Numbered from the stretch's first letter, positions 1 to 6,667 are shown. The stretch is 15,224 bases of DNA from CALGDE01 sp964655355 (GCA_964655355.1 CAZZMD010000068.1:1-15224); one strand, 5' to 3'. Notes: a model not told the origin generated them from the letters alone. A program made the numbers and translations.

Positions 1-189
1 TTCCTCGGGGGGCTTCTCGGGGGGCGTGTAGGTGGGGACCGGGATATAGAGCCCTAACAGTTGAGATAGCTGCTCCGACGGGCTCGGTTCCATCGGTTTT
101 GTCCGATCCTCCTCACCGCTGGCAGGGGGCGACGCCCCCTGTGAGGGAGGAACGGGTTCATTACTGGGAGGGTCGTGGGGGGCGGCCAT
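1..189 (-). CDS. Proline-rich hypothetical protein, N-terminal fragment
   Basis: An open frame on the minus strand starts at ATG 189-187 and stays open for 63 codons to the window edge, so only the N-terminus is present. It begins MAAPHDPPSNEPVPP. It is rich in Pro, Ser and Glu to about residue 40, then has a short hydrophobic stretch (QLSQLLGLYIPV, residues 40-51) followed by more prolines. No family is recognisable and no function can be assigned. The low-complexity start resembles in style the proline-rich N-terminus of the BON/OmpA-like gene at 3481, but I see no specific homology. The gene is transcribed divergently from the MscS-type gene. A 19-bp palindrome (123-141) lies inside the coding sequence. 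The call rests on the open frame and an ATG start; there is no clear Shine-Dalgarno sequence. Confidence 0.5.
   Translation of the reverse strand, partial: MAAPHDPPSNEPVPPSQGASPPASGEEDRTKPMEPSPSEQLSQLLGLYIPVPTYTPPEKPPEE
123..141. repeat. 19-bp GC-rich palindrome inside the partial gene
   Basis: CAGGGGGCGACGCCCCCTG has perfect 9-base arms around a single central base. It falls within the coding sequence of the partial minus-strand gene, where it encodes part of a Ser/Gln/Gly/Ala/Pro segment. It could be a dispersed palindromic repeat inserted in a tolerant low-complexity region, or simply a by-product of GC-rich proline codons. Confidence 0.5.
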
Positions 190-227
190 AGATAGACTGA
201 GCAAGACAGGAGCGACGGATAGGCAGC

Positions 228-268
228 GGATAACTAACTAAAACTGAAGTGGATAACTAACTAAAACT
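228..268. repeat. Two direct 18-bp repeats in divergent intergenic region
   Basis: GGATAACTAACTAAAACT occurs at 228-245 and again exactly at 251-268, a 23-bp period. It is followed by another partial AACTAACT copy. It is AT-rich against a GC-rich background. It lies 39-79 bp upstream of the minus-strand gene start at 189 and roughly 190-230 bp upstream of the plus-strand channel gene. It could be a regulator binding region or part of the leader of the minus-strand gene. Function is not evident. Confidence 0.6.
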
Positions 269-347
269 AACTAGTGACCGTCGAAGATAACAGCCTCCGC
301 GGGGCTTGGGAATCGGCGATCGCCCCCCCTCACGGCCGCGCTACGAC

Positions 348-376
348 TTGGGGACGATAGATTCCAAGACTATAAT
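348..376 (+). promoter_or_regulatory. Sigma-70-type promoter candidate for the MscS-type gene
   Basis: TTGGGG at 348-353 and a perfect TATAAT at 371-376 are separated by 17 bp, which is ideal spacing. The predicted transcription start is near 383, giving a leader of about 70 nt before the ATG at 455. The perfect -10 box in a GC-rich region makes this one of the stronger promoter predictions in the window. Confidence 0.6.
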
Positions 377-438
377 CTTTGCATCGGTAATCTTCGATCC
401 TTGCATTGATCTTTGCATTGATATCCTGACCTTTGCAT
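377..438 (+). repeat. Four CTTTGCAT-type repeats in the mscS leader
   Basis: CTTTGCAT starts at 377, 411 and 431, with the variant CCTTGCAT at 399. Two copies continue as ...TGCATTGAT and two as ...TGCATCG. The array begins directly after the TATAAT box and runs to 17 bp before the ATG at 455, so it would occupy most of the 5' untranslated RNA or the initially transcribed DNA. It may be an operator array, a leader-RNA element, or slippage-derived repeats. Confidence 0.55.
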
Positions 439-454
439 CGATGTATTGCGTCCC

Positions 455-2413
455 ATGTTACGGCGTTGCCCCATGATCCACCTTCGGCGATTTTTCGGTT
501 CTGCGATCCGGCAACGGCCTTGGCATTGGTTAGGGGCGATTGTACTCGCTGGAATAATCCTGTGCCATGCCTGGGTTCCTGGGTGGGCCCAAGAGGCGGA
601 GACCACGCCGGAAACGACGGAGCCCACCACAGAAGTCTCTCCCTCTCCCGAGATTCAACGGCTGCCGGTCACCCTCAATGGCGAGACGTTATTTTTCATT
701 ACATCGGAGTTTGGAGTGCAGTCCATTCCGGATCGGACGGCGACGATCACCCGGAATCTGGAGGCACTGGCCCAGTCAGAGGATGTGGCGATGGAGAGCC
801 TAACCCTGGAGCGGGAGGGGGAGGCAATTTACATTCGGGCGGGGGATCTCCCCGTCATGGTGGTGACGGAAGCGGATGCGGAGGCGACCAATACCACCCT
901 GGATCGCCTCGCTGAGCAGTACCGGGAAACGATTCGTAATGGGGTGCTGCTCTATCGCCAGGAAAATAGCTGGGGATATTTATTGTGGGCGATCGCCCAG
1001 TTGATTCTGGCCACGATTGGATTGCTGGTGCTGCGTCTGCTCCTGCGGCGGATGACCACCGTGCTCCAAAGCCGCCTGCCGGCGGAGCAGGGGCCGTTTA
1101 TGCCCTCCATTCGTGTGTTTGGGCTCCAGCTCCTGTCCCCCGAACAGGCCAGTGATTTAGTCCTGCGAGGGCTCCTATTACTACGGCGAGCTATCTTTCT
1201 CTGGGGAATCATCGCCTATGGCATCTACGCCCTGGGGCTATTCCCAATTACTCGGGGGCTCCGGCAGGTCATTGCAAGGCAGCTATTGGACACCTTCCAA
1301 ACCGCTGGGGCTGCGATCGTCGCCTATCTTCCCAATGTATTTGCGATTGGCTTGATCGTTACCCTTTGCCATTACGCCCTCAAAACCCTGCATCCCCTGT
1401 TCAAACAGTTGGATGATGAGTCCCTAACAATTCCAGGCTTCTACCGAGAGTGGGCCAAGCCCACCTATCGTCTGCTGGAGTTCTTCCTAATTGCCCTGGC
1501 GACGGTGTTGGCGTTTCCGCTCTTGCCCGGGTTTGGTTCCGATGCCTTCCAGGGGGTCTCCCTCGTTATCGGGGTCGTCGTTTCCCTGGGTTCCACCGGG
1601 GCCATGTCCAATGCGATCGCCGGGATTATTTTGATTTACACCCGGTCCTTCCAGGTGGGCGATCGGGTTGCCTTTGGGGATTTGCTGGGGGATGTGGAGG
1701 AAAAATTATTATTGGTGACCCGGCTGCGCACCTTTGAAAACGTCATCATCACCATCCCCAACGCCGCCCTACTGTCCGGGAATATCATCAACTACAGCGC
1801 CTCCATCCGGGAAACCTATCGACCGGTCTCCTTCACCACCCAAGTCACCCTCGGCTATGACGTGCCTTGGCGGGAGGTCTATCAAGTCCTGGCCCGGGCG
1901 GCGATCGCCACCGGTGATGTGCTGTCCAATCCCCCCCCCATTGTCCTTCAGGTGGGACTGGGGGATTTCTCAGTGGCCTATGACATCAAAGTCTTTACCA
2001 ATCGCCCCAACAATATGGAAGTGATCCTGTCGGAGCTGCACCAAAATATTCAGGACCACTGCAACAGCGCCGGCATCGAAATCCTCTCCCCCACCTACTC
2101 CGCCGTGCGGGACGGCAATACCAGCACCATGCCCGCCAGCTACCTGCCGGACAACTACGCCGCCCCGGGCTTCCAGCTCAATCCCCTGGGCAACCTATTC
2201 CAAGTGGATCTCCATACCAACCAGCCCGCACCCCGGCGCTCCGCACGCCCTGCCCCCCCCTCCAGCAAACAGCAGCGCCCCCCAACACCCCCACCCCGGC
2301 GATCGCAACCACGTCCGACTTCCCCTCAAACACCCCCTCAGTCGCCCTCCTTTTCCGTGTCTAAACCCTCCAATCCCCGGCGAGGAGAGCCCCAGCCTCC
2401 CCCGGCTCCCTAA
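455..2413 (+). CDS. MscS-family mechanosensitive ion channel
   Basis: This predicted inner-membrane tension-gated channel would release solutes during hypo-osmotic shock. The 652-residue protein starts with basic residues and a hydrophobic segment (about 22-41) ending PGWA|QEA, a good signal-peptidase site. A periplasmic N-domain (about 45-170) follows, then membrane segments near 173-196, 240-263, 284-308, 339-358 and 365-392. The last is the pore-helix region (VIGVVVSLGSTGAMSNAIAG), followed by the MscS beta-domain signature (FQVGDRVAFGDLLGDVEE, then TIPNAALLSGNIINYS). The C-terminal 70 residues are an extended Pro/Arg/Ser-rich tail. It is much longer than E. coli MscS (286 residues), matching the larger MscS-like group. 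ATG 455 was chosen; TTG 446 and ATG 473 are in-frame alternatives, and no clear Shine-Dalgarno separates them. Family assignment is firm; the specific physiological role is inferred. Confidence 0.9.
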   Translation: MLRRCPMIHLRRFFGSAIRQRPWHWLGAIVLAGIILCHAWVPGWAQEAETTPETTEPTTEVSPSPEIQRLPVTLNGETLFFITSEFGVQSIPDRTATITRNLEALAQSEDVAMESLTLEREGEAIYIRAGDLPVMVVTEADAEATNTTLDRLAEQYRETIRNGVLLYRQENSWGYLLWAIAQLILATIGLLVLRLLLRRMTTVLQSRLPAEQGPFMPSIRVFGLQLLSPEQASDLVLRGLLLLRRAIFLWGIIAYGIYALGLFPITRGLRQVIARQLLDTFQTAGAAIVAYLPNVFAIGLIVTLCHYALKTLHPLFKQLDDESLTIPGFYREWAKPTYRLLEFFLIALATVLAFPLLPGFGSDAFQGVSLVIGVVVSLGSTGAMSNAIAGIILIYTRSFQVGDRVAFGDLLGDVEEKLLLVTRLRTFENVIITIPNAALLSGNIINYSASIRETYRPVSFTTQVTLGYDVPWREVYQVLARAAIATGDVLSNPPPIVLQVGLGDFSVAYDIKVFTNRPNNMEVILSELHQNIQDHCNSAGIEILSPTYSAVRDGNTSTMPASYLPDNYAAPGFQLNPLGNLFQVDLHTNQPAPRRSARPAPPSSKQQRPPTPPPRRSQPRPTSPQTPPQSPSFSVSKPSNPRRGEPQPPPAP

Positions 2414-2478
2414 CTCCCTTTGAGCTAACTTTCGATCTAACTTTGAATCCACTTGACATTGGCTATAGCATGGAGGCA

Positions 2479-2551
2479 ATCGAATCGGTCAGGTGCATCG
2501 AATCGGTCAAACGCTTTGACCTGAAGCGAGTACGCTAAGCAATCGAACCGG
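2479..2551 (+). repeat. ATCGAATCGGTCA direct repeats
   Basis: ATCGAATCGGTCA is perfect at 2479-2491 and 2497-2509 (18-bp period). A degenerate third copy, ATCGAACCGG, lies at 2542-2551. The array lies 48-120 bp upstream of the coiled-coil gene start at 2599, where a promoter and operators would be expected. A TTGACA at 2453-2458 could be a -35 element, but its best -10 partner is weak. Confidence 0.6.
2505..2521. promoter_or_regulatory. 17-bp perfect dyad, operator candidate
   Basis: GGTCAAACGCTTTGACC has perfect 7-base arms (2505-2511 and 2515-2521) around CGC. Its left arm overlaps the GGTCA end of the second direct repeat, so one half-site is also present as direct repeats at 2487-2491 and 2505-2509. 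This arrangement resembles a transcription-factor operator with auxiliary half-sites. No specific regulator is recognised. Confidence 0.45.
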
Positions 2552-2598
2552 CTTGGAAACGCTCTGAGATGGTGTAGTGGTGAGGACAACTTAGGACT

Positions 2599-3330
2599 AT
2601 GACAACTGGCAACTTACAGGATCGTTTGGGCAATATTGAGCAGATTCGTGATGTTCTGGTGGGTCCCCAAATGCGGGACTTACAGGAGCGCATAACTCAA
2701 CTGGAAGCCAACCTAAATGTTTTCCAACAGGAGACCCGGAGCCGGATTGATGAGGTTCAGCAGGTGCTGACCACTGAATTACAGGCAGCATTGGAAGCGA
2801 TCGAGAAAAAGCACAAAGCGTTAGCGGCCAAAGATGAGGAGAACCGCGAGGATCTTCAACAGCAATTGAGCAGCCTGATGAAAAAGCTGTCAGGGAATGA
2901 AGAAGCCCTGAAGCAGCTGTTTTATGCGGAAGTCAAGGGCGTTGTGGAATCGACGGATAAGAAGATCCTGACCTTGGCCCAGAAGGAAGAGCGGGAACGG
3001 GCGGAGTTGAACGAGCAAATTGGCGCTCTGGGGAACCGGATGGCGGGCAATCTCAGCACGGTCAATGATTCGCTGGATCGCCAGACCACGGCGCTGCGGG
3101 ATGATATGTTAGCCAGCCGGACAAAAATACAGTCCGATTTGAATGAGCTACGTACCACGCTGATTGGCGAGCTGGAGAAGCGGATGACCTCCATGACAGA
3201 CTCAAAACTGGCTCGGGAAGATATGGCAGAAATGCTATTTGAGCTGGGGCTGCGGATGAAAGGAACGGAATTCGTGCCGTCCCTGAAGGGAATGGGGGAT
3301 GGCGAAGATCGGTTGTTGTCCGGTAGCTAG
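2599..3330 (+). CDS. Coiled-coil hypothetical protein
   Basis: The 243-residue protein is almost wholly charged and helical. Heptad-like repeats of Leu/Ile/Val with Glu, Gln, Lys and Arg run from about residue 5 to 220 (for example MRDLQERITQLEANLNVFQQ, then ELNEQIGALGNRM). A more compact C-terminus has a conserved-looking segment (AEMLFELGLRMKGTEFVPSL, about residues 210-229). It has no signal peptide or membrane segment, so it is probably cytoplasmic or peripheral. No enzymatic motif is visible. It lies 150 bp upstream of the BON/OmpA-like gene on the same strand, which suggests co-expression or a shared complex. Start ATG 2599 has weak ribosome-binding candidates (GAGGA at 2582-2586, TAGGA at 2592-2596). 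Function is unknown; a structural or scaffolding role is an inference from the coiled coil. Confidence 0.8.
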   Translation: MTTGNLQDRLGNIEQIRDVLVGPQMRDLQERITQLEANLNVFQQETRSRIDEVQQVLTTELQAALEAIEKKHKALAAKDEENREDLQQQLSSLMKKLSGNEEALKQLFYAEVKGVVESTDKKILTLAQKEERERAELNEQIGALGNRMAGNLSTVNDSLDRQTTALRDDMLASRTKIQSDLNELRTTLIGELEKRMTSMTDSKLAREDMAEMLFELGLRMKGTEFVPSLKGMGDGEDRLLSGS

Positions 3331-3437
3331 ATCCGATCGCTAAGCTCTGTTGACTGGGATGCTTCGTAGGGGTTGGGATCGCTGCCGTCCTCGCCCCTGC
3401 GGATCTCTAATCCGTCCCTGACATCCCGATATATCCC

Positions 3438-3457
3438 AATGCGAAAGAATGCGAAAG
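3438..3457 (+). repeat. 10-bp tandem duplication before the BON/OmpA-like gene
   Basis: AATGCGAAAG is repeated perfectly back to back at 3438-3447 and 3448-3457, ending about 10 bp before the GAAGGTGGGGG ribosome-binding region of the gene at 3481. It may be a slippage duplication in the leader. An influence on translation initiation is possible but unproven. Confidence 0.6.
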
Positions 3458-3480
3458 GCAGCTGTTGAAGGTGGGGGATC

Positions 3481-5010
3481 ATGGCAGATCCAGTGGATTC
3501 CGAATTTTCCGATGGGCCCGCGGCGGCATCGGAAGCAGAAGGGCCCGATGAAGCCGAACAGGCTCGTCTGGTCGAAAATTTAATTGACCTGTTGGCGGAG
3601 AATTTGGAGCCCCCGATCGCCCCGGAGTCGGAGGGGAATGGCTCCGGCGATCGCGCGCCCAATGAGCCCCTGAAAAGTGCTGCGGTTCCCCCTTCGCTCT
3701 CCGATACAGCCACAAAAACAAAAGTACCACCACCGCCGCCACCGCCGCCGCCCCTCCCCATCGCGGCGGCGGAAGATCCTAGTCCCCCCAGGGCCCCTAG
3801 TCCCAAGATGGCGGCGCAGGAGCCCCCGTCTGACCTCAAGGAACCCCCAGCCAATTTATCGGTGGTGGTGGAAAATCAGGCCCAGCGATCGCCCACTCCC
3901 CCGCCCAAATCACGGTCTGGCTCTCCCCCACGGCCAGGAATCTTGCCCTCCCAGCGATCAAAAGCATTAGTGGCCCGTAGCGCGACCGCCCAATCCCATC
4001 TCAGCAATACGACAGAGCGGCTGTTGCACCTACAGTTGCGGGTGCTGAATACCCTCCTCAAACTTCAGGTCAGCCCCGCCTCCGAGGAAGCCCCCCCTGC
4101 GCCTGTGGCAGAGGAGCCCCCCAAATCCTCTTGGGTTGATCGGATATGGACCCAATTTCGCTTGGGGATCATGGTCGCCCTGGTGGCATTGGCAGGATTA
4201 GGGGCGCACCATTGGCTAACTAGCGGCGATCGCCAACTCCAGCAACGCCTGTCCGATGCATTTACGGCGGATCCAGAATTAGCGGTCTATCGGGTTCAAC
4301 CTCGCCTGGAGGATGGGGCGGTGGTGCTGTCAGGGCGGGTACCGACGGCGGCCCTGCAAGCCTCGGCCACAAGCATCGCCCAACAGGCGGCCCCTGATCG
4401 CAGCGTTCGCAATGAAGTCTTGGTGGTTCAACTGCCCCCCGATGATGCCGCTGTCCAGCAACAGGTAGATCAATTGCTGGCGATCGCCAATGAAAGCGAC
4501 ACCCTCCGCAGCCGCGCCACCGTCAAGGATCAGATCGTCACCCTGGAGGGCGTTGTGGAGTCCGATCAAGCAGCGGACCGGTTGGTGGCACGGCTAAAGC
4601 AAGTGCCGGGGGTAGCCACGGTACAGGATCAGCTCCAACGGCAACCCCGAGCGATCGCCACCCGGGTGTATTTCTATGCCAACGCAGCCACCGTATTGCC
4701 AGCGGACTTAATCCACAAGCTGCAGCCGATTCGGGATCAGCTCAAGGCCCATCCCGACTGGACGTTAAGTATCACTGGCCATCAACACGCCAACGAGCAA
4801 GCCCCCAACACCGGACAGGGCAATACCTTGGCCCTCCAGCGGGCGATCGCCGTTCGCTCCCATCTGGAAGACCTGGGCATTGACCGCCGTCGCCTAGACG
4901 CCGCGGCCAGCCCAACGCCGCCCCCGGGCACCAGCGCCACGGAAGCCCCCTGGACTCAACAGGTGGTTTTATTTGAGCTGCGATCGCCCCCGGACGCCCC
5001 CAAGCAATAA
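3481..5010 (+). CDS. Proline-rich membrane-anchored BON/OmpA-like domain protein
   Basis: This 509-residue protein probably has a cytoplasmic N-terminus, one membrane span and a periplasmic C-terminus. Residues 1-220 are low complexity, with nine consecutive prolines at 83-91 and a short amphipathic segment (RLLHLQLRVLNTLLKLQV, 180-197). The membrane span is about 228-246. Two BON-like segments follow (about 250-318 and 322-388, with VVLSGRVP and VTLEGVVES strands), as in envelope or lipid-interacting BON proteins. Residues 394-500 resemble OmpA/MotB peptidoglycan-binding domains (LSITGHQH, then NTLALQRAIAVRSHLEDLGI). The usual GHTD Asp is replaced (G433-H-Q-H436), whereas Arg454 of the RA motif is kept, so peptidoglycan binding may be altered. 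ATG 3481 has a strong Shine-Dalgarno (GAAGGTGGGGG). Domain calls are from pattern recognition; a cell-envelope role is inferred. Confidence 0.8.
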   Translation: MADPVDSEFSDGPAAASEAEGPDEAEQARLVENLIDLLAENLEPPIAPESEGNGSGDRAPNEPLKSAAVPPSLSDTATKTKVPPPPPPPPPLPIAAAEDPSPPRAPSPKMAAQEPPSDLKEPPANLSVVVENQAQRSPTPPPKSRSGSPPRPGILPSQRSKALVARSATAQSHLSNTTERLLHLQLRVLNTLLKLQVSPASEEAPPAPVAEEPPKSSWVDRIWTQFRLGIMVALVALAGLGAHHWLTSGDRQLQQRLSDAFTADPELAVYRVQPRLEDGAVVLSGRVPTAALQASATSIAQQAAPDRSVRNEVLVVQLPPDDAAVQQQVDQLLAIANESDTLRSRATVKDQIVTLEGVVESDQAADRLVARLKQVPGVATVQDQLQRQPRAIATRVYFYANAATVLPADLIHKLQPIRDQLKAHPDWTLSITGHQHANEQAPNTGQGNTLALQRAIAVRSHLEDLGIDRRRLDAAASPTPPPGTSATEAPWTQQVVLFELRSPPDAPKQ

Positions 5011-5063
5011 CCCCATCCCACCCCCTAGATCCTCATTCGTCCCATCCCAGTCCAGCGACTTTA

Positions 5064-5084
5064 TTGTCTCCTAAATAGAGACAA
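5064..5084. promoter_or_regulatory. TTGTCTC-N7-GAGACAA dyad, operator candidate for pirin gene
   Basis: Perfect 7-base inverted repeats at 5064-5070 and 5078-5084 are separated by CTAAATA. The dyad sits about 95 bp upstream of the pirin ATG, immediately before a possible TTGAAT (5086-5091) / TATTTT (5108-5113) promoter with 16-bp spacing. A second small dyad, TGACAATGTCA, lies at 5127-5137. The position and symmetry suit a repressor or activator site. It is not followed by a T-run, so it is unlikely to be the terminator of the preceding gene. Confidence 0.4.
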
Positions 5085-5177
5085 ATTGAATCAAAATTGG
5101 GGGATTGTATTTTTTGGGAAATCGATTGACAATGTCATTGAGGCATAAACCCAAGCAAATTGGTTTGGAGGTGGGTC

Positions 5178-5915
5178 ATGATTCAAATCCGCAAAGCCAG
5201 CGATCGCGGTTCCACCAACTTTGGCTGGCTGCACAGTCGCCACAGTTTTTCCTTCGGGCATTACTACGATCCCGAGCACATGGGCTTCAGTCATCTGCGG
5301 GTGATTAACGAAGACCAGGTGACCGGGGGCAAAGGCTTTGGAACCCATGGTCACCGGGACATGGAAATCATTACCTATGTTCTGGCGGGGGCTTTGGAGC
5401 ACAAGGACACCCTGGGCAATGGCTCAGTGCTGCGGCCGGGGGATGTGCAGCGCATGTCTGCAGGCACGGGGATTCTGCACAGCGAATTTAACGCCAGTGC
5501 AGAGGAGCCGGTTCATTTCCTACAGATTTGGATTAAGCCCAATCAATATTCCCTGCCCCCCAGCTATGAAGAGCGCCACTTCTCGATCGCAGACCGTCAG
5601 GGTCAATTGCGGCTGCTGGCTGACGAAGCGGGGGACTCGGCGATGACCGTCCATCAGGATATGCAGCTTTATGCGGCCCTGTTGGAAACGGATCAGTCGG
5701 TCAACCATACCCTCGCTCCGTCGCGGCAGGGTTGGATCCAGGTGGCTAAGGGGGCGATCGCCCTGACCACCGATGAGACCTCGGAGCCCCTACTCCTGAC
5801 AGCGGGGGATGGGGTGGCGATCGCCCCGTTTTCGGATGGGGATCAGGCGCTCACCCTGGTGGGGCAGACCCCAAACAGCGAACTGTTGCTGTTTGACCTG
5901 GCCGCGGAGGACTGA
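5178..5915 (+). CDS. Pirin family cupin protein
   Basis: The 245-residue protein matches the pirin/YhhW family in length and sequence: IRKASDRGS start, FSFGHYYDPEHMGFSHLRVINED, FGTHGHRDMEI and GILHSEFN. The cupin metal ligands appear as His57, His59, His101 and Glu103, the set described for E. coli YhhW and human pirin. Bacterial members can show quercetin dioxygenase activity; others act as stress-linked regulators, so the substrate here is open. The N-terminal cupin barrel covers about 1-130 and the C-terminal one about 140-240. ATG 5178 is chosen over the upstream TTG 5160 because GGAGG at 5167-5171 sits six bases before it and the MIQIRKA start fits the family. Cytoplasmic. A strong hairpin at 5945-5975 follows the stop codon. 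Confidence 0.92.
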   Translation: MIQIRKASDRGSTNFGWLHSRHSFSFGHYYDPEHMGFSHLRVINEDQVTGGKGFGTHGHRDMEIITYVLAGALEHKDTLGNGSVLRPGDVQRMSAGTGILHSEFNASAEEPVHFLQIWIKPNQYSLPPSYEERHFSIADRQGQLRLLADEAGDSAMTVHQDMQLYAALLETDQSVNHTLAPSRQGWIQVAKGAIALTTDETSEPLLLTAGDGVAIAPFSDGDQALTLVGQTPNSELLLFDLAAED

Positions 5916-5944
5916 TCCCTCTAGCCCTGAGTGGGTTTATGGCT

Positions 5945-5975
5945 GACCTTGGGACTGGGCACCAGGCCCAAGGTC
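5945..5975 (+). terminator. Strong hairpin after the pirin gene
   Basis: Arms GACCTTGGG (5945-5953) and CCCAAGGTC (5967-5975) are perfectly complementary. Inside them CTGG/CCAG (5955-5958/5962-5965) adds four pairs beyond one A/G mismatch, with a GCA loop. It begins 30 bp after the pirin stop. No U-tract follows, so it may be a weak terminator, an RNA-stabilising end, or a processing site between pirin and the CDGSH gene. Confidence 0.5.
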
Positions 5976-6048
5976 TAGGTTCGACCTCTTTCGACGCCTT
6001 TCGGCATCTATATATCCGATACCCGTTTATTCTTCAGAGGAACATTCC

Positions 6049-6285
6049 ATGGCAACCCCTAACATTGTCGATACCAAGCCCACGGTTCTGGAATTGGAGG
6101 CGGGCACCTATTTCTGGTGTAGCTGCGGTCAGTCCAAAAATCAGCCCTTCTGTGACGGTGGTCATAAAGGAACCGAGTTTGTGCCCGAAAAGGTCGTTTT
6201 GGAAGAACCCCAAAAAGTTGCGCTCTGCCTGTGCAAGCACTCGAAAAATGGGGCATTCTGCGACGGCAGCCACGCCAAACTGTAA
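6049..6285 (+). CDS. Double CDGSH-type iron-sulfur protein
   Basis: The 78-residue protein carries two CDGSH zinc-finger-like motifs, each a ligand set for a redox-active 2Fe-2S cluster (three Cys, one His). The first is Cys24, Cys26, Cys35, His39 (CSCGQSKNQPFCDGGH). The second is Cys60, Cys62, Cys71, His75 (CLCKHSKNGAFCDGSH). The tandem arrangement is like CISD3/MiNT and small bacterial homologues rather than single-motif mitoNEET. No signal or membrane segment is seen, so it is soluble and cytoplasmic. ATG 6049 has AGAGGA seven bases upstream. It lies 133 bp after pirin, separated by a hairpin, so it may have its own transcript. A role in electron transfer, Fe-S handling or redox sensing is likely but not specified by the sequence. 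Confidence 0.93.
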   Translation: MATPNIVDTKPTVLELEAGTYFWCSCGQSKNQPFCDGGHKGTEFVPEKVVLEEPQKVALCLCKHSKNGAFCDGSHAKL

Positions 6286-6319
6286 TCCCTGCAATTACTC
6301 AGGCGAGAACAATTGATTG

Positions 6320-6622
6320 CTATGCCTCCCTGGCCAGGGAGTCCAGAACCAAACGACAGAGATCTTGCACTGCGGGGTCTCTGATTTCGTATTGAATTTC
6401 TAAGTCCGAGATATTCCGAACAATTACCGATGCCTGCACCAACTTGCTCAAAATTTGGGTGACTTGGGCGGGAGGCAGATTCAATTCCGTGGCGATCGCC
6501 GCTGCCGTTTTGGGCGCTTGATACAGACTACACAAGAGTTTGAGGTGATCCCAGTCCGACAATAGCGCAAAGAATTCACCCAGTTGATCTAGGGGCGATG
6601 AAGGAGGGGGTGAAAAACTCAT
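6320..6622 (-). CDS. ArsR-like winged-helix DNA-binding protein
   Basis: The 100-residue protein has the size and layout of an ArsR-type winged helix: an N-terminal helix (LGEFFALLSDWDHLKLLCSL, about 14-33), a helix-turn-helix (AAAIATELNLPPAQVTQILSKLVQASVI, about 40-67), a wing (VRNISDLEIQYEIRD, about 68-82) and a C-terminal helix. The classical metal-binding ELCVCDL-type motif is absent, and only two isolated Cys (31 and 89) are present, so it is not an obvious metal sensor. It probably dimerises and binds DNA. It is convergent with the CDGSH gene, 34 bp apart. An array of ATTGAT (minus-strand sense) repeats lies upstream of its start and may include its own operator. ArsR-like fold is likely; ligand and targets are unknown. 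Confidence 0.8.
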   Translation of the reverse strand: MSFSPPPSSPLDQLGEFFALLSDWDHLKLLCSLYQAPKTAAAIATELNLPPAQVTQILSKLVQASVIVRNISDLEIQYEIRDPAVQDLCRLVLDSLAREA

Positions 6623-6667
6623 AAAATTCGTCCCGGCAATTGCAGCGAATCGTTATCGGATGCCCCT

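Noticed and set aside
433..915. 160-codon plus-strand frame overlapping the start of the channel gene
   Set aside because: It overlaps the signal peptide and N-domain of the channel in another frame and its translation is low-complexity Gly/Asp/His.
3327..3854. 175-codon minus-strand frame opposite the proline-rich arm
   Set aside because: The glycine-rich translation is just the reverse of CCN proline codons; the plus-strand gene has the good ribosome-binding site and domains.
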